Of a stretch of DNA of 64,000 nt, positions 55,308-64,000 are shown one piece after another. The position numbers and the translations under genes were made by a program. The DNA comes from Palsa-187 sp963819185 (GTDB taxonomy: Bacteria > Acidobacteriota > Terriglobia > Bryobacterales > Bryobacteraceae), in contig CAWFVG010000004.1 of NCBI GenBank assembly GCA_963819185.1, positions 248,001 to 312,000 of the forward strand. Reading direction: 5' to 3'. The notes beneath the pieces are model-generated. The model saw only the letters and a list, made by a program, of their open reading frames with translations, did no database searches and had not been told where the DNA came from. Position 1 is the first letter of the stretch, and every line of letters starts with the position of its first letter.

Positions 55308-56966
55308 ATGAAACATCGTGTGCTCTTGTTGGTGTGCTTGCCGGCTCTTATGTGGGCCCAGGGCCGGGGAGGCCCGCAGAATCGCGAGGCCGACGTGTCG
55401 CCAGTCTCCTTCGACCGTATCCTCCACGCGAATCAGGAGCCGCAGAACTGGCTGACCTACTCCGGCACGGAGATGAGCCAGCGCCACAGCCAGCTCAAGC
55501 AGATCACGCCGGAAAACGCCAAGGATCTGACGCTCAAATGGGTCTTCCAGGCGCGGACTCTGGATAAAGAGGAAGTCACGCCGCTGGTGGTCGATGGCGT
55601 CATGTACACGGTGCAGAGCCCCAACGACGTCGTCGCGCTCGACGCCGCCACCGGCAAAACCATCTGGACCTATCAGCACACGCCGGCCAAAGGCACCGTG
55701 AATCCGTGCTGCGGGAATCTAACGCGCGGCGTAGCGATCCTGGGAGACAAGATTTTCCTGGCTTCGTTGGATGCCCAGGTCATCGCCATCAACGCCCGCA
55801 CCGGCAAGGAAGTTTGGAAGACGCAGGTGGGCGATTACACGCAGCAGTATTCGATGACCCACGCTCCGCTGGTGGTGAAGGACAAAGTGATCGCGGGAGT
55901 GGCCGGCGGCGAGCACGGCATCCGAGGTTATATCTGCGCGTTCGACGCCAATACGGGTAAGGAGGTGTGGCGCTTCTACACCGTTCCCGGACCTGGCGAA
56001 CCCGGCTTCGAAACCTGGCTCGGGCCGGATGGCAAACCCAACGATTCCTGGAAACACGGCGGCGCGCCGATTTGGGTGACCGGATCCTATGACCCCGACT
56101 TGAACCTGACTTATTGGGGCACCGGCAACGCCGGACCGGATTGGGAGGGCGACGCGAGGCTGGGCGACAACCTGTACAGCTCCTCCGTGATCGCGCTCGA
56201 TCCTGACACCGGCAAGCTGAAATGGCATTATCAGTTCTCGCCGCACAATGAGTTCGATTGGGATGCGACCCAGGTTCCCGTACTCGCGGATATCCAGTTC
56301 AAGGGCAGCCCGAAGAAGGTCATGATGTGGGCCAACCGCAACGGCATGTTCTACGTGCTGGATCGCACCAGTGGACAATTCCTTCTGGGCAAGCCGTTCA
56401 CCAAGGTGAATTGGGCTACCGGCTTCGACGAACGCGGACGCCCCATGCTCGATCCTAAAGTGAAGCCGACCAAGGAAGGCACGCTAGTCTATCCCGGCAA
56501 CCAGGGCGGCACCAACTGGTACAACCCGTCCTTCAGCCCCTCCACCGGATTGTTCTACATCCCGAGTTGGCAGAATTCCTCCAGCATTTATTCCAAAGGC
56601 GAGGCCCCGCCGGAGTTCCACGAGGGCCAGAGCTTCACCGGCGCGTTCCCCAGGAACCAGAACACGGGTGAGGACATTTATAGCGCCATCGTCGCCATGG
56701 ATCCGAATACGGGCGAGCAGAAGTGGTCGCATCGTCTGAGCGCGCCTTCCACGGAAGCCGGCATTCTCACCACCGCGTCCAACGTGCTGTTCAGCGGCGG
56801 CCGCGACGGCGCCTTCTACGCCCTCGACGCGCGCACTGGGGACACGCTCTGGGAGACCAACCTCGGGCCTTCGGTCTCCGCCGGCCCCATGACCTACCAG
56901 GTCAACGGCAAGCAGTACGTTAGCATCCAGTGCGGCGCGGCTCTGTACACGTTCGCTCTAAGGTAG
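55308..56966 (+). CDS. PQQ-dependent alcohol dehydrogenase-type quinoprotein
   Basis: A 552-residue periplasmic quinoprotein with an eight-bladed beta-propeller. ATG 55308 follows AAGG and begins a short signal peptide (MKHRVLLLVCLPALMWAQ). Features of the methanol/ethanol dehydrogenase group include NWLTYSGTEMSQRHSQL, the adjacent Cys pair in NPCCGNLTRG that stacks on PQQ, several AxDxxTGKxxW blade motifs, and DWDATQVPVLADI. Calcium or lanthanide use cannot be decided by eye. No PQQ biosynthesis genes are in the window. A cytochrome c gene upstream could be the electron acceptor. Confidence 0.9.
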   Translation: MKHRVLLLVCLPALMWAQGRGGPQNREADVSPVSFDRILHANQEPQNWLTYSGTEMSQRHSQLKQITPENAKDLTLKWVFQARTLDKEEVTPLVVDGVMYTVQSPNDVVALDAATGKTIWTYQHTPAKGTVNPCCGNLTRGVAILGDKIFLASLDAQVIAINARTGKEVWKTQVGDYTQQYSMTHAPLVVKDKVIAGVAGGEHGIRGYICAFDANTGKEVWRFYTVPGPGEPGFETWLGPDGKPNDSWKHGGAPIWVTGSYDPDLNLTYWGTGNAGPDWEGDARLGDNLYSSSVIALDPDTGKLKWHYQFSPHNEFDWDATQVPVLADIQFKGSPKKVMMWANRNGMFYVLDRTSGQFLLGKPFTKVNWATGFDERGRPMLDPKVKPTKEGTLVYPGNQGGTNWYNPSFSPSTGLFYIPSWQNSSSIYSKGEAPPEFHEGQSFTGAFPRNQNTGEDIYSAIVAMDPNTGEQKWSHRLSAPSTEAGILTTASNVLFSGGRDGAFYALDARTGDTLWETNLGPSVSAGPMTYQVNGKQYVSIQCGAALYTFALR

Positions 56967-57016
56967 GCGAGATCTAAGGTAGGCGGGCACTTGACCCATC
57001 CGTTAAGCTTGTAGGG

Positions 57017-57841
57017 ATGGTTGTCGAGATCGAAGGCGTCCCGCTGCACCTGGCGCACCCGGATGAGTTGGCGATCGCCTGGGTGGGCCAGGAAGAGGTG
57101 ATGCGCCAGCTTCTGGCCGCGTGGCTGGTGATTGATCCGCAGGACCTGCCCATGAATCCTCGCCTGCTGGGCAAGCCCGGCGTGGGCAAGACTACGCTGG
57201 CTTACGCCGCCGCCAAGCGCCTGGGCCGCGAGGTCTACATCATGCAGGCCACCGTGGACACCCGTCCCGAAGACCTGCTGGTGATTCCCGTGGTCGAAGG
57301 CGCGTCCAAGCTGCGCTACGTGGCGTCTCCGTTGGTAACGGCCATGTTGCGTGGCGGCATCGTTATACTCGACGAAGGCAACCGCATGAGCGAGAAAAGC
57401 TGGGCCAGCCTCGCGCCGCTGCTCGACAACCGGCGCTACGTGGAATCCATCGTGGCCGGCGTCAAGATCAAGGCGCATCCTTTGTTCCGTCTGGTCGCCA
57501 CCATGAATGACGACGCCAGCACGTTCGATCTCCCGGAATACATCCACTCCCGCCTGCAGCCGCAAATATTGATCGATTTTCCGGAAAGGCACGAAGAACT
57601 CGCCATTTTGCGCGAAAATCTCCCCTTCGGCGACGAGCATATTCTGAATTACGTCACCGACTTTCTCCAAAGCGCGCACGCCGCGGACGAGCGCTACACC
57701 GCCCGCGACGGCATCAACATCGCGCGCTTCGCCATGAAACTGGCGAGCGAAGAGGAGCGCGGAGTCACTGTGGAGATTCTGCGCCTGGCCGTTACCCAAA
57801 CCCTCGGCGACGAAGCCTTGCGGTATGTCCCTCGAAACTGA
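57017..57841 (+). CDS. MoxR-family AAA+ ATPase
   Basis: A 274-residue AAA+ ATPase. Walker A is LLGKPGVGKTTLAYAAAK, Walker B GGIVILDEGNRM, sensor 1 LVATMND, and an arginine-finger segment IHSRLQPQILIDFP is present. MoxR proteins act as chaperones that activate partner complexes, usually with a von Willebrand A-domain protein encoded nearby. Here no VWA gene is present; instead the 3' end overlaps the next gene by 17 bases, so the partner is most likely that unknown protein. The lid domain is short. Confidence 0.88.
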   Translation: MVVEIEGVPLHLAHPDELAIAWVGQEEVMRQLLAAWLVIDPQDLPMNPRLLGKPGVGKTTLAYAAAKRLGREVYIMQATVDTRPEDLLVIPVVEGASKLRYVASPLVTAMLRGGIVILDEGNRMSEKSWASLAPLLDNRRYVESIVAGVKIKAHPLFRLVATMNDDASTFDLPEYIHSRLQPQILIDFPERHEELAILRENLPFGDEHILNYVTDFLQSAHAADERYTARDGINIARFAMKLASEEERGVTVEILRLAVTQTLGDEALRYVPRN

Positions 57842-59651
57842 AATCAAGCGCGGAGGCCTGGACCGCGGCCGCATTCTCTACTTCCCCGTCGCGCCGGGGC
57901 GGCTGGAGTTTACCATCGCCCTCCGCCGCCTGCTGCTGGAACAGCGCCCGCAAATCGTCGCGGTGGAGCTGCCTGGATTTCTGGAACCCGCATACCGCCG
58001 CGCGCTGGAGCGGCTGCCGGAGATGTCCGTCATCCTCTACATGGTGGAAAACGGCGAAGAGGACCGCGCCATCTATGTGCCGGTCGAGCCCGCCGATCCG
58101 TTCACCGAAGCCGCGCGCACGGCCCAAGAAATCGGCGCGCAGCTGCTCTTTCTGGAGCCGGATTCGAACGAGCGCCCGCATCTCCCCGATCAATATCCCG
58201 ACACCTACGCCATCACGCGCATCGGGCTTGAGAAATACATTGAGGCGTATCGCGTCTGGCCGCAGGAGCGCAACGAAGAAGTCTCCGCGCACGCGGCTGG
58301 CATGGCGTGGAAGCTGCAAGGCGCCGACCCGGAGGCGCGCATTGTCGCGGTAGTGTCGCTCAACCTGCTGGACCCTTTGCTGGACGCGATGGAATCGCCG
58401 CAGGAGCCGCCCGCGCGGCGCCGCAAGATGCCGGAAATCCGACTGCTGAATCCGCATCCCGAATGTCTTGCCGAGATCACCGTCGAGTATCCATATCTGC
58501 AAGAGCGCTACGAGTTCTTCCGGCTGGATCTGCGGGATGAGCAAACGCTCGACCGGCCCCGCGTTCAATGGGATCTTCTGCGCGAAGCCGAAGCGAAGTA
58601 CACCAATTCCACCGGAGAGAAGCTGGAACATTGGCAGCGCCGCTTAATCGCCCGCTATACGCGAAACCTGGCCCACACCGGCGGGGACCTGCTGGCGGGC
58701 GTCTACGATATGGCGGTCGCGGCCCGCTCCATCGTCGACGATAACTACGGCTGGGAAGTGTGGCAGATGGCGAATCGCTATCTGGCGCAGCACGAGACGT
58801 CCACGCTCGAAACAGTAAAGCTCTCAGCCGGCGAGATCTGGCTGAACACCAAGCGCCTGCGCATCCGCCGCCGCTTGCCGCGTCCCAAACAGATGCTGAA
58901 GCCGGCCGGGTTGCGTCCCCGCAAGCGCGAAAAGGAGCCGGGCGAGTGGGCTCGCCAGACCACCGGCAACGCCATCTGCTCCTACCCTCCCGAGGATATC
59001 GTGATCGAAGACTACGGCCGCTTCCTCAAAAAGAAAGCCAAAGCGATGCTGTCCGAGGAACGGGTGCGCGTGGAGCCGTTCACCACTTCAATCCTGGATG
59101 GCGTGGATATTCGCGAAACCATCCGCAACTGGCACCAGCAAAAAATCTACGTCCGCCAGGCCGACCGGCTGGCCGGAGAAGTCGGCGCGGTGGTGGTGAT
59201 CTTCGACGAAGACCGCGAGGACCGCTATCAGTACCTCACCACCTGGCTGGGCGAGCACCAGAACGAATCGGATATGGCGTTTTATTCCACCTTTCCGTTC
59301 GACCATCTGGTGGGCCCTGGAATCGGCCGCGCGGAATATGGCGGCATTTTGATGACCCTTCCGCCCCGCCGCATGTTCGACGTATGGTCCGACACCGATT
59401 ACGACTTCGCCGAATCGAAAGCCGAGCGCCTGCTGATGGCCGGGCTGGATTATTCGGTGGAGCGCTTCGTGGTCTACGTCGCCGCGAAGCCTCCCCGGTC
59501 GATCTTCCGCTCCATCGCCGCGCACGTCGGACGCAAGATCCTGTACGTCCCCATTGGCGCGCTTTCTCCCACCAAACTCAAGAGGCTCCGCGTGGTTCAC
59601 GTTCTCGATAGCTACGAGCGCCGGGCGGAAGCCAAAGAATATCTCTGGTAG
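57825..59651 (+). CDS. Large uncharacterised MoxR-associated protein
   Basis: A 608-residue protein that I cannot assign to a family with certainty. Residues 15-130 (RILYFPVAPGRLEFTIALRR, PQIVAVELPGFLEPAYRRALE) look like the ChaN/TraB-type or DUF5682-type domains found with MoxR genes. A helical, charged middle follows, with a basic stretch (RLRIRRRLPRPKQ) near residue 345. The C-terminal 200 residues contain VGAVVVIFDEDREDRYQY and AFYSTFPFDHLVGPGIGRAEYGG, perhaps a second alpha/beta domain. No signal peptide or membrane segment is seen. Overlap with the MoxR gene implies the two products work together. Confidence 0.65.
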   Translation: MSLETEIKRGGLDRGRILYFPVAPGRLEFTIALRRLLLEQRPQIVAVELPGFLEPAYRRALERLPEMSVILYMVENGEEDRAIYVPVEPADPFTEAARTAQEIGAQLLFLEPDSNERPHLPDQYPDTYAITRIGLEKYIEAYRVWPQERNEEVSAHAAGMAWKLQGADPEARIVAVVSLNLLDPLLDAMESPQEPPARRRKMPEIRLLNPHPECLAEITVEYPYLQERYEFFRLDLRDEQTLDRPRVQWDLLREAEAKYTNSTGEKLEHWQRRLIARYTRNLAHTGGDLLAGVYDMAVAARSIVDDNYGWEVWQMANRYLAQHETSTLETVKLSAGEIWLNTKRLRIRRRLPRPKQMLKPAGLRPRKREKEPGEWARQTTGNAICSYPPEDIVIEDYGRFLKKKAKAMLSEERVRVEPFTTSILDGVDIRETIRNWHQQKIYVRQADRLAGEVGAVVVIFDEDREDRYQYLTTWLGEHQNESDMAFYSTFPFDHLVGPGIGRAEYGGILMTLPPRRMFDVWSDTDYDFAESKAERLLMAGLDYSVERFVVYVAAKPPRSIFRSIAAHVGRKILYVPIGALSPTKLKRLRVVHVLDSYERRAEAKEYLW

Positions 59652-59675
59652 GTTGCCTCGCCCTGCCTGGGCGGA

Positions 59676-60170
59676 CTATGGCAGTAGCCGGCGCTTCATT
59701 ATCCGGTCGTAAGTTCGCATCACTGCATCGGCTTCGTTGAGCCGGAGATCGAATTCGAATTTGTCATCGATCCGTTTGCCGGCGTGTTCGCGGTACTGCG
59801 AGGCGATCTCAATCAAGCGCTCTACCGTGTGAATGAGCTCCCGGGCGTCATCCGTCTGGCGGTAAAGCGCGGATAAAGCGCCGAGTGTCGCAAACACAAG
59901 GCCGAGGCCCAAACCAAGGACCGATAATTCTGCGAATACCAAATCGGTCTTTCCGACCCACAAGGCGAAGCCTGCAAGAGCCGCCACCAGAAGCGCCAGC
60001 GCCACTGCCCGCGCTCCCTCATACTTCCGCTCGGCCTCCCTATCGCACAACTCGCGCACCTTGGCTGTGTATTCTTTAACCAGATCGAGCAGTCTGTTTA
60101 AGTCGGTGCGAGGGTCCGCCGAAGGATTCCATGGCGGATACATCTCGGAATACGGTTGACCAGGATTCAA
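59676..60170 (-). CDS. Membrane protein with two transmembrane helices, GTPase partner
   Basis: A 164-residue protein of unknown function. Two adjacent hydrophobic helices lie at about residues 54-72 (AVALALLVAALAGFALWVG) and 77-99 (LVFAELSVLGLGLGLVFATL, continuing). They are flanked by charged, probably coiled-coil segments on both sides. The start is TTG 60170, overlapping the upstream GTPase stop as TTGA, with GGAGG in the preceding coding sequence; ATG 60143 is possible but lacks a ribosome-binding site. Coupling to the GTPase suggests the pair forms a membrane-linked GTPase module. Confidence 0.7.
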   Translation of the reverse strand: MNPGQPYSEMYPPWNPSADPRTDLNRLLDLVKEYTAKVRELCDREAERKYEGARAVALALLVAALAGFALWVGKTDLVFAELSVLGLGLGLVFATLGALSALYRQTDDARELIHTVERLIEIASQYREHAGKRIDDKFEFDLRLNEADAVMRTYDRIMKRRLLP

Positions 60171-61006
60171 CGCTTCCTGCCCTCCTTCAGAAGGCCGTAG
60201 ATCGTCTCATACATCGACTGGAGATACCGCAGCCAAGTCACGTTGTCGCAGCCCCGGTTCACCTCGGCTAGCGGGTCGCCATCCGACATCAGATTTACTT
60301 GCGTTAACGACACCGGCACGATCTCGTGCTGAAAATTCGCCTTTCCTACCTTCTTCTCGAGATCGCCAATCGGTGCTGTGTAAGGGCCCTCATAATGGCT
60401 CTGCACCGCTTTGCGCTCGTGCCACCACAGATCCTGTTTGTTCACGATTGTGATCATCCACCGCGGCGCACCCGCGGTTAATCCGTCTAACAGTTTCCGA
60501 AGTAGTTCTAACTCCAGCGCGCGCATGGCTTCGGTGTATTTCTTGCTGAAAGCAGTCACCGTCATGCCGGCCTCATAGAAGTCGTGCTCTTTGTATGAGT
60601 CGACTTCTAAGGAATGGTAGCCATAAGCCACCACGTTGATCAGCCCGAAGGACTCACCAGTGATCAGCTTCTTCTGCAGAGCCGGCCAGTGCTGCGGGAT
60701 GCGGCGCGGTTGGCCCGGAGCGGCGATCAGCAGACCCGGGATGTCGCCAACCAGTTTCCGGGAGTCGAATGTCTTGGAAGGCTCGTAAGCAGCCGTCAGG
60801 CTCAACGGATCGCGGCTCTCGAACAGCTTCGCGGCCGTGCTCTTGCCTACGCCTCCGGCTCCAAACACGGGAACAATGGCCTTGCCATTGCGAACCTGGT
60901 AGGCCAACCGCCGCGACAGTCTGCGGATTGCGGACGAGGACTCGGTAATCTTCTTCAGCAGTTCGGCTGCGGTCAACGCTGCTGAAACCGGCTCGATCCA
61001 AGGCAT
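60167..61006 (-). CDS. P-loop GTPase of unknown family
   Basis: A 279-residue P-loop protein with G-motifs in order: G1 GAGGVGKST near residue 50, a possible G3 DIPG near residue 89, and G4 NKQD near residue 192. A helical N-terminus (AALTAAELLKKITESSSAIRRL) precedes the G domain. It resembles small standalone GTPases but not translation, Era or dynamin families. It is translationally coupled to a two-helix membrane protein. GC content is visibly lower than in the flanking core genes. A signalling or defence role is possible but unproven. Confidence 0.72.
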   Translation of the reverse strand: MPWIEPVSAALTAAELLKKITESSSAIRRLSRRLAYQVRNGKAIVPVFGAGGVGKSTAAKLFESRDPLSLTAAYEPSKTFDSRKLVGDIPGLLIAAPGQPRRIPQHWPALQKKLITGESFGLINVVAYGYHSLEVDSYKEHDFYEAGMTVTAFSKKYTEAMRALELELLRKLLDGLTAGAPRWMITIVNKQDLWWHERKAVQSHYEGPYTAPIGDLEKKVGKANFQHEIVPVSLTQVNLMSDGDPLAEVNRGCDNVTWLRYLQSMYETIYGLLKEGRKR

Positions 61007-61129
61007 ATACGCTTGCCACGATTGTAACTGAAAACACGCGCGGTCATCGAAGCCTGAACTTAGATCTCTCCGCCGCAGGAGCGTGCAAGTTCGCCCTACC
61101 CAACCACCGCCAAGCTATGGGTGCGTGCG

Positions 61130-64000
61130 CTACAGCGCCCCTACCGCCACGGGAGCTTCCAGTGCCTCGTGCGGCACGGGGTCGAAGCGCACGCTCACCA
61201 GTTTCGACAATCCCGGCTCCTGCATGGTTACGCCGTAGAGCGCTTGCGCGGCCTCCATGGTCCGCTTGGCGTGGGTGATGACGATGAACTGCGTCTCCCG
61301 CGACATCTCTTTGATCAAGCGCGTCAGACGCTGGATATTCGGCTCATCGAGCGGCGCGTCGACTTCGTCCAGGATGCAGAACGGGCTCGGCACGTAGCGG
61401 AAGATCGCCATCAGCAGAGCCATCGCCGTGAGCGACTTCTCACCACCGGAAAGCAGCGCCACATTCTGCAACTTCTTCCCCGGAGGCGACGCCATGATAT
61501 CGATGCCGCTCTCCGCCAGATTTGCCTCGTCGGTCAGGCGCATCTCGCCCTGCCCTCCGCCGAACAGCACGCGGAACATCGCGCGGAAGTGTTCATTGAT
61601 CGCGTCGAAGGCTTCCTTGAAGCGCCGCCGCGATTCGATGTCCAGCTCCTGAATCGCGCTCTCGGTGTCCTTGATCGAATCGAGCAAGTCCTGCCTCTGC
61701 GTGTTCAGGAAGTCGTAGCGCTGCTGGGCTTCCTGAAATTCCTCCAACGCTTGTGGGTTGACAGGTCCCAGAGCCTCAATCTTGGCCCGCACCGCCTCGC
61801 ACTGCGCCTCTGCTTCCGCCACGCCTGCCTCATCCAGCGTTACGGTTTCCGAAGCCGCGACCTCCTGCGCCCCGACAGTAAGCTCCTTGCGGCTGGTTTC
61901 GTCCAGGTACTTGAGGTCGCCCTGCTTCTTCACCAGTTCGAGCTCGACTTCGGATCGCCGCTCCTGCGCGGCTTGCGCCTCGATGCGCAAGGTCTTCAAA
62001 GACTCTTCGAGACCGGCCAGCGCTGCCCGGCCGTTAGCCGCTTCCGTGGCGAGTTGCTCCACTTGCGCCACAGCCGCGCCGGTCTCCTCCGCCAATTGCG
62101 CCGCGCGCTGATCCAGCTCGATGTTATCGGCCAGCAGCCGGGCGCGCTCCACGCCCATGCGCTCCAGCTCGCGAGCCAATTCCTCACGCCGCGCGGCCAG
62201 TTGCCTGATCTGCGCATCCAGCCTCTGCGCCGTCGCCCGCTCCGAACGCAGCCGCTCCTCATGCGCCGCCAAACCTGCCCGCAGAGCCGCGTGCTCCTCG
62301 CCAATGGTGTGCGCGTGAGCCTGCAAGCGAAGGAATTCCGAGCGCGCCTCTTCCAGGGATTTCTCCTGATCGAAGCGGGCTTGCTCCTTTTCTCCGACCA
62401 CGCGCTGGCTCTCTTCGCGCTGCGCCCGAGCTCGCGAGTCTTCGCGAGTCAGCCGCTCCAGCTCCAGCCGCGCTGTGGAGAGCCGCGACCCGGCGCGCGC
62501 GAACTCTTCCGCCAGCTTGCGTTGCTCATGATCCAGAGCCAGTGCGTCTTTCTCTTGCGACTGCTGCTGCTGCCGCAGGCGCTCGAGGTCCTCGGCCAAG
62601 GCCGCCGCGCTGCGTTCCAGCTCCTCGATCTCTCCGGTCAGCGCATCGGTTTCGCGCTGCCGCTGCTCGACAGTTCCGATGAGTTCGCGCAGCTCGCGCT
62701 TCAGCGCCAGAGGACCGCCCCCGGTCTTGCGACCGCCCGTAACCGCGTAGCCGTGATAACTGACGCCGTCGGGCAACAGGAAATAGCACTCGGGGTGCTG
62801 GGGTGCGAGCCTCTGCGCTTCGGTACGATCCGGCACCAGGTAGCAATGCGCCAGCCTCGGCAACAAACCCTCCGGCGCCGCCGCCAGGCCGTTGGTCAGG
62901 CGGAGCGTGTCGCGCAGACGCCCGGTAATCGCGGCATCGATCACCGAGGGCTCCGCCGCCCCCATTTCAAGATCGGGGCCACCCTCGGGATGAGTCAAGA
63001 ACGTCGCCCGCCCGTCGGCGTCCGTGCGCATCAGCTCCACGCCGCGCTCGGCTTCGTTCCAGCCGTTCACCACCACGAACTCCAGCTCATCGTGCAGGAA
63101 CGTTTCGCAAGCTTTTTCCCAAGCCGGATCGGTCACCTCCACGAAATCCGCCAGAACGCCGGCCGGTTTGAAGCCGTCGGCGTGTCCGCTCTCGACGGCC
63201 GTGAATAGGCGTTTCACGCTCTCGGTGGTATACGCGCGATGCGACAGAATCTCTTCCAGCGAATCCTTGCGCGCCCGCTGCCGCGATAACATGGCGCGCG
63301 CTTCTTCCAGCCTGGCCCGCGCGGTCACTGTCCGCTCGCGCTGCTCCTTCAGCTCATCTTCCACGCGGCGCCGCTGGCTGGCTAGCGATTCCAGCTCCAT
63401 CTGACGCGCGCTCAGCTTGGCGGACAATTCGCCCTTTACCTGCTCCAGGCGCGACAGATCCGCGCTGGCCGACTCTTCTTCCTTGCGCGACCGCGCCGAA
63501 TCCCGCTCGATCGCCGCCAGGTACTCGTCAATCTGCGCCAGTTGATTCCGCAGGTTGGAGGACTCACCCATCAGCCGCAGGACTTGCTGACGGGCGGATT
63601 CGATCGATCTCTCCCGCTCCCGCAGATCGTTGGCCAGCGCGTCCCGCTCCGCCGTCTTGGCCTGCAACTGCTCGCGAGCCGTGACGCTCTCCGCTTCCAG
63701 CTGCGCCATGGTCGCGGTGTGCGCTTCGAACTCGGCTTGTTCACGCTGTTGCCGCGCTTCCAGCTCCTGCGTTTCGACTTCGCCCTTGGCCAGCCGGTCG
63801 TCAATCGAGCCGATTTGTTTGGCTTGAAGCTCCAGCCGCCCGCGTGTGCGTTCGGATTCCAGATTCAGCTCCGCCACGCGGCTCCGCGCGGCGGTCAGCG
63901 CCGCTTCCGTCTGGTAGCAGGCCTCCTGCGTTGCGGTGTGCTCCTGCTCCTGCTGCTGCACTTGAGCTGAAAACTCCTGGAACGCCGTCTGCGCCTGGTT
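61130..64000 (-). CDS. smc: Chromosome segregation protein SMC, 5' end beyond window
   Basis: Structural maintenance of chromosomes ATPase that condenses and segregates DNA. Only the C-terminal roughly 957 residues are in the window; the N-terminal Walker A half lies beyond 64000. A long coiled coil comes first. The hinge follows (about 62,700-63,200; VTDPAWEKACETFLHDELEF, and RATFLTHPEG), then the second coil. The C-terminal ATPase lobe has signature LLSGGEKSLTAMALLMAIF, Walker B FCILDEVDAPLDEPN and FIVITHAKRTME. Identification is secure. Confidence 0.96.
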   Translation of the reverse strand, partial: NQAQTAFQEFSAQVQQQEQEHTATQEACYQTEAALTAARSRVAELNLESERTRGRLELQAKQIGSIDDRLAKGEVETQELEARQQREQAEFEAHTATMAQLEAESVTAREQLQAKTAERDALANDLRERERSIESARQQVLRLMGESSNLRNQLAQIDEYLAAIERDSARSRKEEESASADLSRLEQVKGELSAKLSARQMELESLASQRRRVEDELKEQRERTVTARARLEEARAMLSRQRARKDSLEEILSHRAYTTESVKRLFTAVESGHADGFKPAGVLADFVEVTDPAWEKACETFLHDELEFVVVNGWNEAERGVELMRTDADGRATFLTHPEGGPDLEMGAAEPSVIDAAITGRLRDTLRLTNGLAAAPEGLLPRLAHCYLVPDRTEAQRLAPQHPECYFLLPDGVSYHGYAVTGGRKTGGGPLALKRELRELIGTVEQRQRETDALTGEIEELERSAAALAEDLERLRQQQQSQEKDALALDHEQRKLAEEFARAGSRLSTARLELERLTREDSRARAQREESQRVVGEKEQARFDQEKSLEEARSEFLRLQAHAHTIGEEHAALRAGLAAHEERLRSERATAQRLDAQIRQLAARREELARELERMGVERARLLADNIELDQRAAQLAEETGAAVAQVEQLATEAANGRAALAGLEESLKTLRIEAQAAQERRSEVELELVKKQGDLKYLDETSRKELTVGAQEVAASETVTLDEAGVAEAEAQCEAVRAKIEALGPVNPQALEEFQEAQQRYDFLNTQRQDLLDSIKDTESAIQELDIESRRRFKEAFDAINEHFRAMFRVLFGGGQGEMRLTDEANLAESGIDIMASPPGKKLQNVALLSGGEKSLTAMALLMAIFRYVPSPFCILDEVDAPLDEPNIQRLTRLIKEMSRETQFIVITHAKRTMEAAQALYGVTMQEPGLSKLVSVRFDPVPHEALEAPVAVGAL

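Overview
The window reads as a high-GC chromosomal segment of an acidobacterium, most like the Solibacter/Bryobacter lineage. The evidence is two proteins of the Solibacter-expanded TIGR03435 family, an acidobacterial-type duplicated orphan MacB/FtsX permease (ADOP), an alpha-2-macroglobulin with a carboxypeptidase-regulatory-like insert, and many exported proteins carrying Gly/Arg-rich tracts. This assignment is inference from gene content; no rRNA is present.

Layout. 1-5026: 3' part of GTP-dependent PEP carboxykinase, a TPR protein, and an EmrA-like/TolC-like export pair, all on the minus strand. 5.4-10.2 kb: an ImuA-ImuB-DnaE2 mutasome cassette with a short ImuB and a frameshifted dnaE2. 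10.2-11.7 kb: two VapBC-type toxin-antitoxin modules separated by a duplicated scrap of the rsmB 5' end. 11.7-21.5 kb: housekeeping genes (rsmB, rpe, BamD-like lipoprotein, response regulators, YajQ, alpha/beta hydrolase, purB, YycJ-like metallohydrolase, purS, glmS). 21.5-23.6 kb: an Uma2 remnant cut by a complete IS110/IS1111-type element whose 3' non-coding region can form a large RNA hairpin. 23.6-30.8 kb: tandem TIGR03435 protein and a giant alpha-2-macroglobulin. 31-34.6 kb: three consecutive secreted carbohydrate esterases. 34.6-37 kb: HicB-like protein, lysC, cmk. 37-44.7 kb: MdtABC-like RND tripartite pump genes, then an imperfect palindrome. 44.8-51.2 kb: envelope protein, tRNA-Ser(CGA), TIGR03435 protein, hopanoid C-3 methylase (HpnR), ADOP permease, VOC protein. 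51.3-57 kb: Tat-exported ThDP enzyme, c-type cytochrome, HTH regulator, SIR2-like protein, PQQ dehydrogenase. 57-61 kb: a MoxR ATPase coupled to a large unknown protein, and a convergent coupled GTPase/membrane-protein pair. 61.1 kb to the end: C-terminal part of SMC.

Themes. Many products act at or beyond the cell envelope: efflux, outer-membrane assembly, protease trapping, hemicellulose ester removal, hopanoid methylation and periplasmic oxidation. Accessory islands sit between core genes. They are the toxin-antitoxin pairs, the IS element, the SIR2-like gene, the MoxR pair and the GTPase pair.

Quality note. Five genes (dnaE2, alpha-2-macroglobulin, the second SGNH esterase, hpnR, the uma2 remnant) each carry a one-base indel in a two- or three-base homopolymer. 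Correcting that base restores a family-like reading frame. These could be assembly errors rather than real lesions, so the broken genes should be read with that in mind.
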